Shown in pieces: positions 1-7,998 of a stretch of 64,000 nucleotides of DNA. The stretch is from NCBI GenBank assembly GCA_019636215.1, contig JAHBXZ010000001.1:257694-321693 (forward strand), in the 5' to 3' direction. The DNA is from Planctomycetota bacterium (GTDB lineage: Bacteria > Planctomycetota > UBA8742 > UBA2392). Positions within the stretch are counted from its first letter, which is position 1, and the number at the start of each line of letters is the position of its first letter. Both the position numbers and the translations under genes were made by a program. The notes below the pieces were generated by a model, which searched no databases, was not told the DNA's origin, and saw only the letters and a program-made list of their open reading frames with translations.

Positions 1-28
1 AACCGGCCCGGGCGGGCCCGGGCCGGTT
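1..28 (-). terminator. Hairpin after the nir cluster
   Basis: A perfect 12-bp inverted repeat (AACCGGCCCGGG, 4-nt loop, CCCGGGCCGGTT) lies just beyond the stop codon of the cytochrome c gene. No T-run is visible because the window begins here. Its place at the end of a long minus-strand cluster suggests a transcription terminator. Confidence 0.5.
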
Positions 29-42
29 GAGACAGCGGGCTG

Positions 43-492
43 CTACTTCTTCAGCGACCGGACATAGGCCACGATCTGCCAGCGCTGTTCCTCACTCAGA
101 GTGTTGAACGCCGTCATGCCGGAACCTTCCGGCCCGCCGGCGGCTCCTGTCGTGATGCGCCAGAAGATGTAGTCGTCCTTCACCGCATCCTGGAACCCGG
201 CGGCGGTCAGGTCTGCCGCCACCGGCTTCAGGGCCTTGCCGGTTGGCGAGTCGCCGTCGCCGTTGTCGCCGTGGCACGACACGCACTGTGCCTTGAACAG
301 CTTCTCGCCTTCGGCCTTGGCGTCCGGCGTCGGGTTGGTCTTGTCTTTGAAGTCGGCGGGCACTGCCTTGCGCAGCACCACGGGTGCCTTAGTGCCACCG
401 TTAGCCTTGCCGCCGTTGGTGCCCCCGCCGCAGGCTGCTGCCAGAGCAGCCACGCAGGCCAGCCCGCACAGGATCATCAGCTTGGTCTTCAT
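43..492 (-). CDS. Lipoprotein monoheme cytochrome c
   Basis: A 149-residue class I cytochrome c. The N-terminus is a lipoprotein signal (hydrophobic stretch ending AAAC at residue 21) followed by a Gly/Asn/Lys-rich linker. The heme motif CVSCHG is near residues 70-75 and the probable distal Met is in SGMTAF near residue 125. It is predicted to be membrane-tethered and to shuttle electrons outside the cytoplasmic membrane. It lies 10 bp after nirS on the same strand, behind a clear GGAGA ribosome site, so it is the obvious candidate donor to NirS or to the CuA subunit encoded upstream. The heme and signal are seen directly; the partner is inferred from position. Confidence 0.88.
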   Translation of the reverse strand: MKTKLMILCGLACVAALAAACGGGTNGGKANGGTKAPVVLRKAVPADFKDKTNPTPDAKAEGEKLFKAQCVSCHGDNGDGDSPTGKALKPVAADLTAAGFQDAVKDDYIFWRITTGAAGGPEGSGMTAFNTLSEEQRWQIVAYVRSLKK

Positions 493-502
493 GGCTGTCT
501 CC

Positions 503-2206
503 TTAGTAAATGTCGTCCTTGGTGTTGGTCACATTGAAGTGGCCGGTTGGCGTGACCATCCAGTCGCCGGTGATCTCTGCGATCAGCTCCAGTGTCTTGT
601 CGTCGTACACCAGGATTGCGCCCTTCTGGTCCTTGCGGCCCCATGCCGCCACCCACACTTCGGTGCCCTGCTTGTTGTATTCCATGTGCACGGCCTTGTG
701 GCCGCGGTACTTCTCCGGGATCAGCAGTGTCTTCTTGTTGGTCAACGTGTTCTTGTCGATCACGTAGATGCTGTCGGCCAGTTCCTTATCCGGGTGCAGC
801 GGGCGGTCGCAGTAGATGTGCTGCGAGTTCGGGTGCGTCTTGATGAACAGGTTGCCTCCGCCGTTGCCGGGCAGTTCCACAGTCCTGACCACCTGCCAGG
901 CGTTGCCCGGGTGGCCCTGCGGGTCGGTGCCGATGAAACTGACGTGGTTGCTGCCGATGTGCCCGGTACCCCACAGCGGCCCGTGTTCAGGGTGAATCAG
1001 GTTCGCACCGCGCCCCGGGTGCGGGGTGATGCCCTTGGAATCAACATTGGCGACCAGTGTCTTGGTGTTGGTGTCAATCACCGAGATGCGGTTGCGGGCA
1101 TTGGCGGCCATCAGCAGGTAGCGCTTGCTGGTATCCCAGCCGCCGTCGTGCAGGTAACGCTCGGCCGAGATCATGTTGATGGACACCGGGCCGTCGCCGT
1201 CGCCCAGCTTGGAATAGTCCACGATCCAGACCTGGCCCGTCTCCTTGACGTTGACCAGCCAGGTGGGGCTGTGGTGATCGGCTACGATCGCCGCCACACG
1301 GGCTTCACGGACGAACTCGCCGTTGTCGATTTCGTGGCTGGAGGTCGAGATCACCCGCACGGGTTCGAGAGTGTCGCCCTTCATGATCACCAGCATGGGA
1401 GGCCAGTAGCCACCGACGATCACGTATTTGTCAAGGAAGCCCTCAAACTTCGTGGTCTCGACCGAGCGTGCCTCGTTGACTGCCTTGACTTCGGCGACGA
1501 CATCTGGCTTGTCCATCCACAGGTCGATCATGCCGACCTTGCCGTCGCGGCCGATGCTGTAGAAATAGCGCCCGGAGGCCGAGCTGCGCAGGATGTGCAC
1601 CGCAAAGCCCGAGTTCACGATGCTAACCAGCTGCTTGGTGTCGCCATCGATGATGGCCACCTTGCCCACGTCGCGCAGCACCACGCCGAAGTAGTTCTGC
1701 CAGTTGCGCCCAGCCGGCGGGGCCGTGGGCCGCTTGGACACCGGCACATGCAGCTTGTAGGAGTCCTTGATCTCCTTGAGGCTGCGTTCGGGAGGCGGAG
1801 GTGGCGGCAGCTGGATGTAGCGCGCCATCAGCTTGACTTCATCAGGCGTCAGGATGCCTGACTTGCCCCACTCGGGCATGCCCGCGGGCGTACCGTTGGT
1901 AATGATGGCTTCAAGGTAGGCCGTTCCCTTCACCTTGGTGTTTTCGGGTTCCAAGTTCTTGCCCGTGGCACCTTTGCGCAGTACGCCGTGGCAGCCCGCG
2001 CACCGGTTGAAGAAGATTTCCTTGCCCTTTTCCATCTGGTCGGCGGTAAGGGTGACCGCCCCCTCGGCATCCGCCGTCGGCCCGCCAGCGGTATTGCCCT
2101 GGTTTGCGGTCGTGCCATTGCTGGCCGGGCCGCAACCTGCGGCGACCAGAAAGGCCGTGCCGGTCAGCGCAAGGGCGATCACTGTGAGATGTCTGCGCAA
2201 GTTCAT
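503..2206 (-). CDS. nirS: Cytochrome cd1 nitrite reductase (NirS)
   Basis: Reduces nitrite to nitric oxide. The 567-residue protein has an N-terminal cytochrome c domain (CAGCHG, Cys69-His73) and then the eight-bladed d1-heme propeller. Family signatures include the PHPGRGAN segment near 395-402, GTGHIG (His416) and IKTHP (His458). The 42-residue spacing of His416 and His458 matches the two active-site d1 histidines of Pseudomonas NirS (His327/His369). The C-terminus TPTGHFNV...DDIY is typical. Unusually, the signal sequence ends in VAAGC (Cys25) followed by a low-complexity linker, so this NirS looks like a lipoprotein rather than a soluble periplasmic enzyme. GGAGACAGCC precedes the ATG, and a good sigma70-like promoter lies 85-115 bp upstream. 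No d1-heme biosynthesis genes are in the window. Confidence 0.96.
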   Translation of the reverse strand: MNLRRHLTVIALALTGTAFLVAAGCGPASNGTTANQGNTAGGPTADAEGAVTLTADQMEKGKEIFFNRCAGCHGVLRKGATGKNLEPENTKVKGTAYLEAIITNGTPAGMPEWGKSGILTPDEVKLMARYIQLPPPPPPERSLKEIKDSYKLHVPVSKRPTAPPAGRNWQNYFGVVLRDVGKVAIIDGDTKQLVSIVNSGFAVHILRSSASGRYFYSIGRDGKVGMIDLWMDKPDVVAEVKAVNEARSVETTKFEGFLDKYVIVGGYWPPMLVIMKGDTLEPVRVISTSSHEIDNGEFVREARVAAIVADHHSPTWLVNVKETGQVWIVDYSKLGDGDGPVSINMISAERYLHDGGWDTSKRYLLMAANARNRISVIDTNTKTLVANVDSKGITPHPGRGANLIHPEHGPLWGTGHIGSNHVSFIGTDPQGHPGNAWQVVRTVELPGNGGGNLFIKTHPNSQHIYCDRPLHPDKELADSIYVIDKNTLTNKKTLLIPEKYRGHKAVHMEYNKQGTEVWVAAWGRKDQKGAILVYDDKTLELIAEITGDWMVTPTGHFNVTNTKDDIY

Positions 2207-2290
2207 GGCTGTCTCCTCGATAGTGCTGCTTCGCGTTTGTTTGCCCTGCCGGCCAACCGGCCATTTCAGATATTCAGACCTTCGTGTGCT

Positions 2291-2319
2291 ATTATCCTTT
2301 TAGTGTGGCTCGCTGTCCA
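2291..2319 (-). promoter_or_regulatory. Promoter for nirS
   Basis: Reading the minus strand, TGGACA (2319-2314) and GATAAT (2296-2291) are separated by exactly 17 bp, each one mismatch from the sigma70 consensus. The site lies in the 133-bp gap between the cytochrome b fusion gene and nirS, so nirS and cytochrome c can be transcribed separately from the genes upstream. I saw no FNR-type TTGAT-N4-ATCAA palindrome in this gap. Confidence 0.5.
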
Positions 2320-2339
2320 GTCAATCCCAGTCCACCCGG

Positions 2340-4430
2340 CTAGTCCCAGCGGAAGCCCGCGTCGGCATCGAACTGGACCACCCGGCGGCGGCGCGGGGTG
2401 AAGTCGAGGTCGGTCGATGCCCTCCATGTCCACTCAGAGGCGTCCGGGGTCTCTCCGACAAGTACTTCGACCCGGTGCTTCCCCGGGCTCACCCCAAGCT
2501 CGGCCAGGCCAACGCTGGCGCTATTGCGTTTGATGCCGCGCGGATGGTAGATGCCCTCATGGATCACGCTGCCATCCAACAGCACACGAAGGCGAACGGG
2601 TGCAAGCTCTGCCCGCTTTTTCATGCCCTTGAGGTGAGGCAGCTCGGTCTCGACGGCGGATTCCGAGTCCAGCGGCTTGCCAGCGTGTTTGAATGCCACC
2701 ACCAGCATCGCTTCCGGGCGATCAGGCCCTACGTATGTGAACTCTGATCCCAGCGCGGTCGCGCCGCCAAACAGCAGAAGCGCAGCCAGCCCGGCCAATG
2801 CCGCGGTCAGCACATTGCGCTGCGGTGGCGCATCGCCGGCCGGCCTTTCGAACGCCGCCTGCAGCGCAGCAGTAACCGAAGCGCGGTGCGTGGAGTTCAA
2901 CTCAAGGAACTTGAAGCAATCCGGGCCCAGCCGGGCCGCGTCAAACACCGGGTCGCGCTTACCCAGGACGCGATCGGCGGCAATCTGGCTTCCCAGGCGG
3001 CAGCGCGGCTCTGTGCCGCCGCACCCGACTATGACGCACCGGCCGCCTCCGCGCGCGATCTGTTCGGCCAAGGAACTGTGCACCCAAGCCGCGCACGGCA
3101 CTGCCACCACGCGCCAGCCCGGCAGGTCACGCGACAGGCCGGTGGCCTTCTGGTGGCGCACCGCGCGGCCGGCGCCATCGGCGCACAGAAATACGACGTC
3201 TTTGTCCCCGCCCGGCTCGCGCAGCCAGCGGGTTAGCCGGTCGCGCACATCCCTGCGCTGCAGATCTTCGTATTCGACGGCGGCAGGGTCGCAGCTGCCC
3301 ACGCATACGCCGCAGCTGACACAACGGTCCGGGTTGATCTGCGAAACCAGGTTGGCTTTGCCTTCGGCGGGAACCATGGTGATGGCTTCGTACGGGCAGT
3401 CCTGGTAGCACTGGGTGCAGCCGTTGCAGCGCTTAACATCCGTGCGTGCGGGCACCGGCCGCGATCGGGCCGCCAGCCAGGGCAGTGCCGACAACCCCAG
3501 CAGCAGGCCCAAAGCCAGCACCCAGAAAGCCCAGGGGGGCATGCGCTCCATCACGTGAAGCGGAAACAGGTAGAACCAGTCAATCGCAAACCCGTCCGGG
3601 TAGGCCGCCATGTCGGCCCGCGCTGCCAGCGACGCCGGAAGTACCAGCGACAGTGCCGCCATGGCTGCCAGTGCGGCCATCGTCAGGCTGCGCGGCGGCA
3701 GGAACTTGGGCTTGCGCAGCCGCACCAAGTGAACCCACAGCAGAAAGCACATCGGAACCGGCAGCAGCACATGGGCAAAGAACACCGCAAAGAAAATCAG
3801 CGAGTTGATGTCATTGTTGGTCAGGTACGATCGCGCTACGGGTTCCGGGAAAATCGGAAGGGCATCCAGGACATGGGCCGTCGCAGTTGCCACGGCCTGG
3901 CCCCGTGTGTCCCAGACCAGCCAGTAGCCGGTCCAGCCAAGCACCCACAGCAGGCCCAGCAGCAGAAGACCGGTCACCCAGGCAAGACTGCGCGGGCCCG
4001 TGAAGCGCCGCGCGGCCAGCACCTTCAAAGCATGGATGACACCGAACAGCATGCAGGCATCCGAGCTGTACCTGTGCAGGGCGCGAACAAACCCGGCGCC
4101 AAAGCGCGACGCGTTCATTGCGGCCACTGAATCCCAGGCGTGGTGTACGCTGGTGCTGTACCAGAACAACAACAACACGCCGCTGACCACAGCCACCAGA
4201 AATGCCAGCGCCGACAACGCGCCAGTCCAGGCCAGAGGGTTTGCGTGGTTCGGCAGGCCCTTTCCAAGCCAGCCTTCCATCCGCAGCAGGCCGCGATCCG
4301 CAGCTGCCAACGGGGCCTCGCCGCGCAGTGGTTGGTCGGGCCGGGCAAGGTCCGAGACGGTTTCCTCGAAAACCGCCGTGCCCGCTTGCGCGGCGGCGGT
4401 CTCCGGCAAAGTGGGCCCGGCCTGGGTCAT
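2340..4430 (-). CDS. Cytochrome b / 2x[4Fe-4S] ferredoxin / MvhD fusion
   Basis: A 696-residue membrane electron-transfer protein made of three modules. Residues about 55-320 form a cytochrome b (PetB-like) domain with two His pairs spaced 14 residues apart (His119/133 and His220/234), expected to bind two b hemes. Residues 335-380 hold two [4Fe-4S] motifs (CNGCTQCYQDCP and CVSCGVCVGSCD). Residues about 395-525 resemble the MvhD/FlpD hydrogenase delta domain (VIVGCGGTEPRCRLG). A further transmembrane segment and a beta-rich extracytoplasmic tail (about 545-696) follow. Its start overlaps the SCO gene end by 4 bp (ATGA), so the two are co-translated. By position it should link quinol or a soluble reductant to NirS or the NO reductase. 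Modules are seen; the partner is inferred. Confidence 0.85.
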   Translation of the reverse strand: MTQAGPTLPETAAAQAGTAVFEETVSDLARPDQPLRGEAPLAAADRGLLRMEGWLGKGLPNHANPLAWTGALSALAFLVAVVSGVLLLFWYSTSVHHAWDSVAAMNASRFGAGFVRALHRYSSDACMLFGVIHALKVLAARRFTGPRSLAWVTGLLLLGLLWVLGWTGYWLVWDTRGQAVATATAHVLDALPIFPEPVARSYLTNNDINSLIFFAVFFAHVLLPVPMCFLLWVHLVRLRKPKFLPPRSLTMAALAAMAALSLVLPASLAARADMAAYPDGFAIDWFYLFPLHVMERMPPWAFWVLALGLLLGLSALPWLAARSRPVPARTDVKRCNGCTQCYQDCPYEAITMVPAEGKANLVSQINPDRCVSCGVCVGSCDPAAVEYEDLQRRDVRDRLTRWLREPGGDKDVVFLCADGAGRAVRHQKATGLSRDLPGWRVVAVPCAAWVHSSLAEQIARGGGRCVIVGCGGTEPRCRLGSQIAADRVLGKRDPVFDAARLGPDCFKFLELNSTHRASVTAALQAAFERPAGDAPPQRNVLTAALAGLAALLLFGGATALGSEFTYVGPDRPEAMLVVAFKHAGKPLDSESAVETELPHLKGMKKRAELAPVRLRVLLDGSVIHEGIYHPRGIKRNSASVGLAELGVSPGKHRVEVLVGETPDASEWTWRASTDLDFTPRRRRVVQFDADAGFRWD

Positions 4431-5383
4431 GGGGTTGGTTCCGGTTCGGCCAGCAGCAGCTGCAGGGCCTCCAGCATCCAGCGTTCCTGCAGATCGCCGA
4501 TAGAGAACCGATAGGCAAGCGAGCCCGACCGGTCGATCACCAGAAAAACATTGTTGTGGTCAATCATGCCAAGCTTGGAGTTCCAGGTGCGCTGGATGCC
4601 CATCTGGTTCAGGGCTTCGCCGACATCGCTGGGCCGGCCGGTCAGCAGGTGAAACGAAGGCCCAACCAGCCCCTGGCCTGTGGCCAGCCCGGCCAGCACC
4701 TCCGGCGTGTCGTGTTCAGGATCCAGCGTCACGGCCAGAACGCGCACTCGCGCGAGTTCCGAGTTCGATAGTTGCGACGTGACTCGCTTTACCTGCGCCA
4801 GGATCGTCGGGCAGGTGGCGCCGCAGCGCGCATACACAGCCGTGAGCACGACCACCTGCCCGCGGAAGTCACTCGGCGCGACTGTCTGCCCGTGCTGGTT
4901 GGTGAGCTGAAAATCTGGTGCAGTCATGTGGGTACGCAGACGTATGGCCGGGAACTCGATGGACTGCGTGTTGCCGAGGTTGAGGCCCACCGTGAAGAGC
5001 CCCACCCCGACAACGGCAACCATCAGAGCGGCCGACGCAATGCAGTACCCGAGGGCCTTGGGCCGGCGCAGCGCCAGACGCATCTGGGATCCGTAAATGG
5101 CCAGAGTGATCAGGCCAAGGATCACCGGGCCGGTAAACAGCGGAATGACAAACCCGATGTTGATGCCCTGGGCGTCGTCGTAGTCCAGGCACCAGCGCCG
5201 GAAGTCCTGCGCGAACTGCCCCAGCGCGCCGGGGGCTGACGCAGGAGTCACCATGATGGCAATCAGCAGCAGGTGGTACATCAGAACCGCGGCCATCGCA
5301 AAGCTGCCAAAGCGCCAGCTGCGGAAGAACCGGCGCACCCGCACGGCGCCACGCCTCAAGCGTCTTGCCGCAATCGGGGTCAT
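4427..5383 (-). CDS. Membrane SCO1/SenC-type copper chaperone
   Basis: 318 residues. The N-terminal half has about three transmembrane helices (near 29-47, 75-97 and 113-135). The C-terminal half is a thioredoxin-fold SCO1/SenC domain with the copper-binding CGATC motif (Cys187, Cys191) and the distal His in MIDHNN near 275. SCO proteins deliver or reduce copper for CuA centres. A gene for a CuA subunit II lies two genes upstream in the same cluster, which fits. The extra membrane domain is longer than the single anchor of usual SCO proteins. The ribosome site is GGAGAGCGGCC before ATG, 70 bp after the subunit I gene. Confidence 0.88.
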   Translation of the reverse strand: MTPIAARRLRRGAVRVRRFFRSWRFGSFAMAAVLMYHLLLIAIMVTPASAPGALGQFAQDFRRWCLDYDDAQGINIGFVIPLFTGPVILGLITLAIYGSQMRLALRRPKALGYCIASAALMVAVVGVGLFTVGLNLGNTQSIEFPAIRLRTHMTAPDFQLTNQHGQTVAPSDFRGQVVVLTAVYARCGATCPTILAQVKRVTSQLSNSELARVRVLAVTLDPEHDTPEVLAGLATGQGLVGPSFHLLTGRPSDVGEALNQMGIQRTWNSKLGMIDHNNVFLVIDRSGSLAYRFSIGDLQERWMLEALQLLLAEPEPTP

Positions 5384-5453
5384 GGCCGCTCTCCTCGTTT
5401 CGTCCGGGCCAGAGGGCCGGTCTTTCCGGCACGGCCCCCTGTCCCGTCCTGCC

Positions 5454-7169
5454 CTATTTCACGTACCACACGTCTGCCAGCGCCTTCCAGTTGGCGAAGT
5501 AGTAGACAACAAAGGAACCCAGGAAGATCAGCGTCAGCACCACCGTGCCCGAGGTCTTGAGCTTGCCGCCCTCGGACGGATCCCAGGCCGTGGTCAGCAG
5601 GTTCTTGGTCAGGCGATCCTGCTCGGGGGTCTGCCAGCTGGTCATGGCCCGGCCCTTGTTCGACTTGCCGAAGAACGCCGCGTAGGCTGTCAGCGCCGCA
5701 AAGATCACCGCGCCCGTGGCGGCAATCACGCCGCCAATGCCCAGCATGGCCAGGAACGGTGAGGCCGCACCCATGTCTACGGCTACCCTTGCCCCGGTGA
5801 AGTCCACGTCGGGGTGGCGGCGGGGAACGCCCATGGAGCCCGCCAGGGTCATGCCGATGCCCATGATCACGATGCCCGCTCCGAAGATGTAAGGCTGGAT
5901 GCGCGCCAGGGCACGCAGCGGGTACTCGCGCTGGAAGATCAGCGGGACCACGTAATAGGCCAGGCCCATGAAGGCCAGCGCCGTGCCGCCGGCCACGGTC
6001 ATGTGGAAGTGGCCGGGGATGCGCAGGGTGTTGTGTGCGATAATGTTGATCTGGTGGGTACCCAGCGTAACGCCCGTGATGCCGCCGCCGAACCCAAAGA
6101 TCACCAGCGACAGGAACATTGCCGAAAAGCCTGGGTCCTTCCATGGCGCCTTGGTCAGCCAGCCAAACAGTCCGCCGATGCCCTTCTTGCGCTGCGCGAC
6201 CTCGATGCTGGCCGGTACGGTAAAGCCGTGGATCATGCTGGCCATAACCGCCAGATACAGCGCGTAGCTGGTGTTCCACATCTTCCATGGCGCGCTGACA
6301 CCCGGGTCCACCAGCAGGTGGTGCGCCGAGGCCAGGTTGATGAACAGAATGTAAAGGACAAACGCGACACGGCAAACCGTCTGGTTCAGGGGCTTTGCAC
6401 CAAGGGTCAGCGTGGCCAGCAGGTACCACACCGCCACATGCGCGCAGACGTTGATCTGCTGGCTGCAGTGTCCAAGGCCCCACCAGATCAGCCGGTACCA
6501 GCCCGGATCAGGGGCCTTTTCGGTGACGCCCAGCGACCACAGCCAGGTCGGGATCAGCGCGATCGCGCCATGCACAATCGTGAACACGGCGATGATCGCC
6601 GCGGCCAAGGCGCCGAACACAACCAGCGGAATGGATCCCTTGTAGGTGCGGTCGCGCCGGGCGATGTAGATGCCGCCGAAGAAGTTCATCACGCCTAGCA
6701 GAGCGCCAACCGCAAACAGAATCAGGCCAAGGTAGAACTCCTGTTCTGCCCGCAGGGGCACATAGCTGGTCATCATGACCGAAGCGCGGCCGGCCAGGAT
6801 GCTGTAGTTGACTATCGCCCAGCCGGCAAACATCAGTCCGAACTGGCCCCAACTGAGGATCCTGGAGAAGTTGCGCGAATTCAGTAGTGTCGTCGCGCAA
6901 AAGTACAGAATCGCCATCTCCATGAACAGGATCCAGAAGATCAGCATGTTCAGGCCGTGCAGCGAGACGTACTTGTAGTAGTCCATCGGGTCCAGCAGCG
7001 CGACGGTTTCCCAGCGCGTCAGCGCCAGCAGGTACGCTGCGATCGCGCCGATCAGAAGACTGACCACGCCGAACACAGCGTTCAGCTTGATGAACCTCTG
7101 TGCGTCGAGATCTACCGAAAGTCCGGTTGTCGCGCACACCCGCGTCTTTGCAGCGATCAGGTTGCCCAT
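5454..7169 (-). CDS. B-type heme-copper subunit I, probable NO reductase
   Basis: A 571-residue, roughly 13-helix catalytic subunit. Heme ligands are His71 (SLHGLNM) and, in GHFHM, His389 for the low-spin heme and His387 for the high-spin heme. CuB ligands are His234 and the pair His283-His284 (SAHHLLVDPGV, a B-type/ba3-like pattern). The position four after His234, where oxygen reductases carry the cross-linked Tyr, is Gln238 (GHCSQQ). Loss of that Tyr is the hallmark of the NO-reducing heme-copper classes (eNOR, bNOR and others), and the neighbour is NirS, so NO to N2O reduction is the most economical reading. It is not a cNorB: the cNOR glutamate pattern is absent and a CuA subunit is encoded next door. 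The exact class cannot be settled by eye. Confidence 0.85.
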   Translation of the reverse strand: MGNLIAAKTRVCATTGLSVDLDAQRFIKLNAVFGVVSLLIGAIAAYLLALTRWETVALLDPMDYYKYVSLHGLNMLIFWILFMEMAILYFCATTLLNSRNFSRILSWGQFGLMFAGWAIVNYSILAGRASVMMTSYVPLRAEQEFYLGLILFAVGALLGVMNFFGGIYIARRDRTYKGSIPLVVFGALAAAIIAVFTIVHGAIALIPTWLWSLGVTEKAPDPGWYRLIWWGLGHCSQQINVCAHVAVWYLLATLTLGAKPLNQTVCRVAFVLYILFINLASAHHLLVDPGVSAPWKMWNTSYALYLAVMASMIHGFTVPASIEVAQRKKGIGGLFGWLTKAPWKDPGFSAMFLSLVIFGFGGGITGVTLGTHQINIIAHNTLRIPGHFHMTVAGGTALAFMGLAYYVVPLIFQREYPLRALARIQPYIFGAGIVIMGIGMTLAGSMGVPRRHPDVDFTGARVAVDMGAASPFLAMLGIGGVIAATGAVIFAALTAYAAFFGKSNKGRAMTSWQTPEQDRLTKNLLTTAWDPSEGGKLKTSGTVVLTLIFLGSFVVYYFANWKALADVWYVK

Positions 7170-7185
7170 GGTCCGGCCCTTTCGT

Positions 7186-7713
7186 TCACTCTTCGACGAT
7201 GATCAGCCCGGTCATGGCGTGATGGCCGGCGCCGCAAAACTCGTTGCATATCACTTTGAACTCCCCGGCTTCCGTGGGGGTCATGGTCAACACGTGGTCG
7301 TATCCGGGAAGCACGTGGAAGTTGATGTTCACCGGCAGCAACGAAAATCCGTGCTGGTAGTCCGCGGAAGACACGTGGATCTTGTACTCCACGCCCTTCT
7401 TCAGCTTCAGCGCCGGATACCACTGCCAGTTCTTGCCGATCATGTAGCCGTGGCCGCCCGGCGGCACTTCCACAATCGGCAGCCCGTTGCGGTCGCCAAC
7501 CTGGCCGGCTGCCACGAACTTCTGCACACGCCTGTCAAAGTCGGCTGGGGTGACCTCGTAGGCCTCGCCGGCACTGGTCTGCTTGCCGCGGAAGTGCCAG
7601 TAAGGCATGGCCGCGGAAAGCACGAGGCACCACGCAAGCGCAAGCCCGACCCAAAGCCGTTCGGCGCCGTGCGGCGACTTCACCCATCCGTTTGGTACGG
7701 CAAAGATGCTCAT
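7186..7713 (-). CDS. CuA-containing subunit II of the heme-copper enzyme
   Basis: A 175-residue protein with one N-terminal membrane anchor (about 20-38) and a cupredoxin domain. The full CuA ligand set is present: His121, then Cys156-x-Glu158-x-Cys160-x3-His164-x2-Met167 (CNEFCGAGHHAM). It accepts electrons from a periplasmic cytochrome and passes them to subunit I, whose gene starts 16 bp downstream. The stereotyped leader GGGAGAGACCGCC precedes the ATG. The single anchor fits B-type oxidases and CuA-type NO reductases. Nothing appears truncated. Confidence 0.92.
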   Translation of the reverse strand: MSIFAVPNGWVKSPHGAERLWVGLALAWCLVLSAAMPYWHFRGKQTSAGEAYEVTPADFDRRVQKFVAAGQVGDRNGLPIVEVPPGGHGYMIGKNWQWYPALKLKKGVEYKIHVSSADYQHGFSLLPVNINFHVLPGYDHVLTMTPTEAGEFKVICNEFCGAGHHAMTGLIIVEE

Positions 7714-7732
7714 GGCGGTCTCTCCCGGGCAG

Positions 7733-7927
7733 CTACGGCAGTTCGGCCTTCTTGATCATCAGCAGTTCAACCCATCCCCACACGGTGTAGGAAAGGAAGG
7801 GAATCAGGAACCCGAGCATCAGCAGCAGCCACGGGTTGTCGAGAAACCTCTGCAGCGGATGCACGGGGCCTTCATCCGTGCCGTTGAGGGGCTTATCGGG
7901 CGAAGAAGTTTCCTGGGGCATGGTCAT
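7733..7927 (-). CDS. Small single-span membrane protein of the oxidase cluster
   Basis: 64 residues: a polar N-terminus, then one hydrophobic helix (about 33-57, NPWLLLMLGFLIPFLSYTVW) and a short basic end. I chose the ATG at 7927 because GGAGACCGCC sits directly in front of it; the open frame extends further upstream without such a site. It lies 19 bp before the CuA subunit gene on the same strand. Small single-helix subunits (IIa/IV type) are common in B-type oxidases, so it may be an accessory subunit; that is inference from position and topology only. Confidence 0.65.
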   Translation of the reverse strand: MTMPQETSSPDKPLNGTDEGPVHPLQRFLDNPWLLLMLGFLIPFLSYTVWGWVELLMIKKAELP

Positions 7928-7998
7928 GGCGGTCTCCGGGCAGCACACTACACGATAAAAATAGCTGTTTATCTGCTTATGCACCACAAAGCAACACA

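Noticed and set aside
236..1861. 541-codon plus-strand open frame opposite nirS
   Set aside because: Antisense shadow of a certain gene; high G+C third positions keep the opposite frame open and the product has no recognisable domain.
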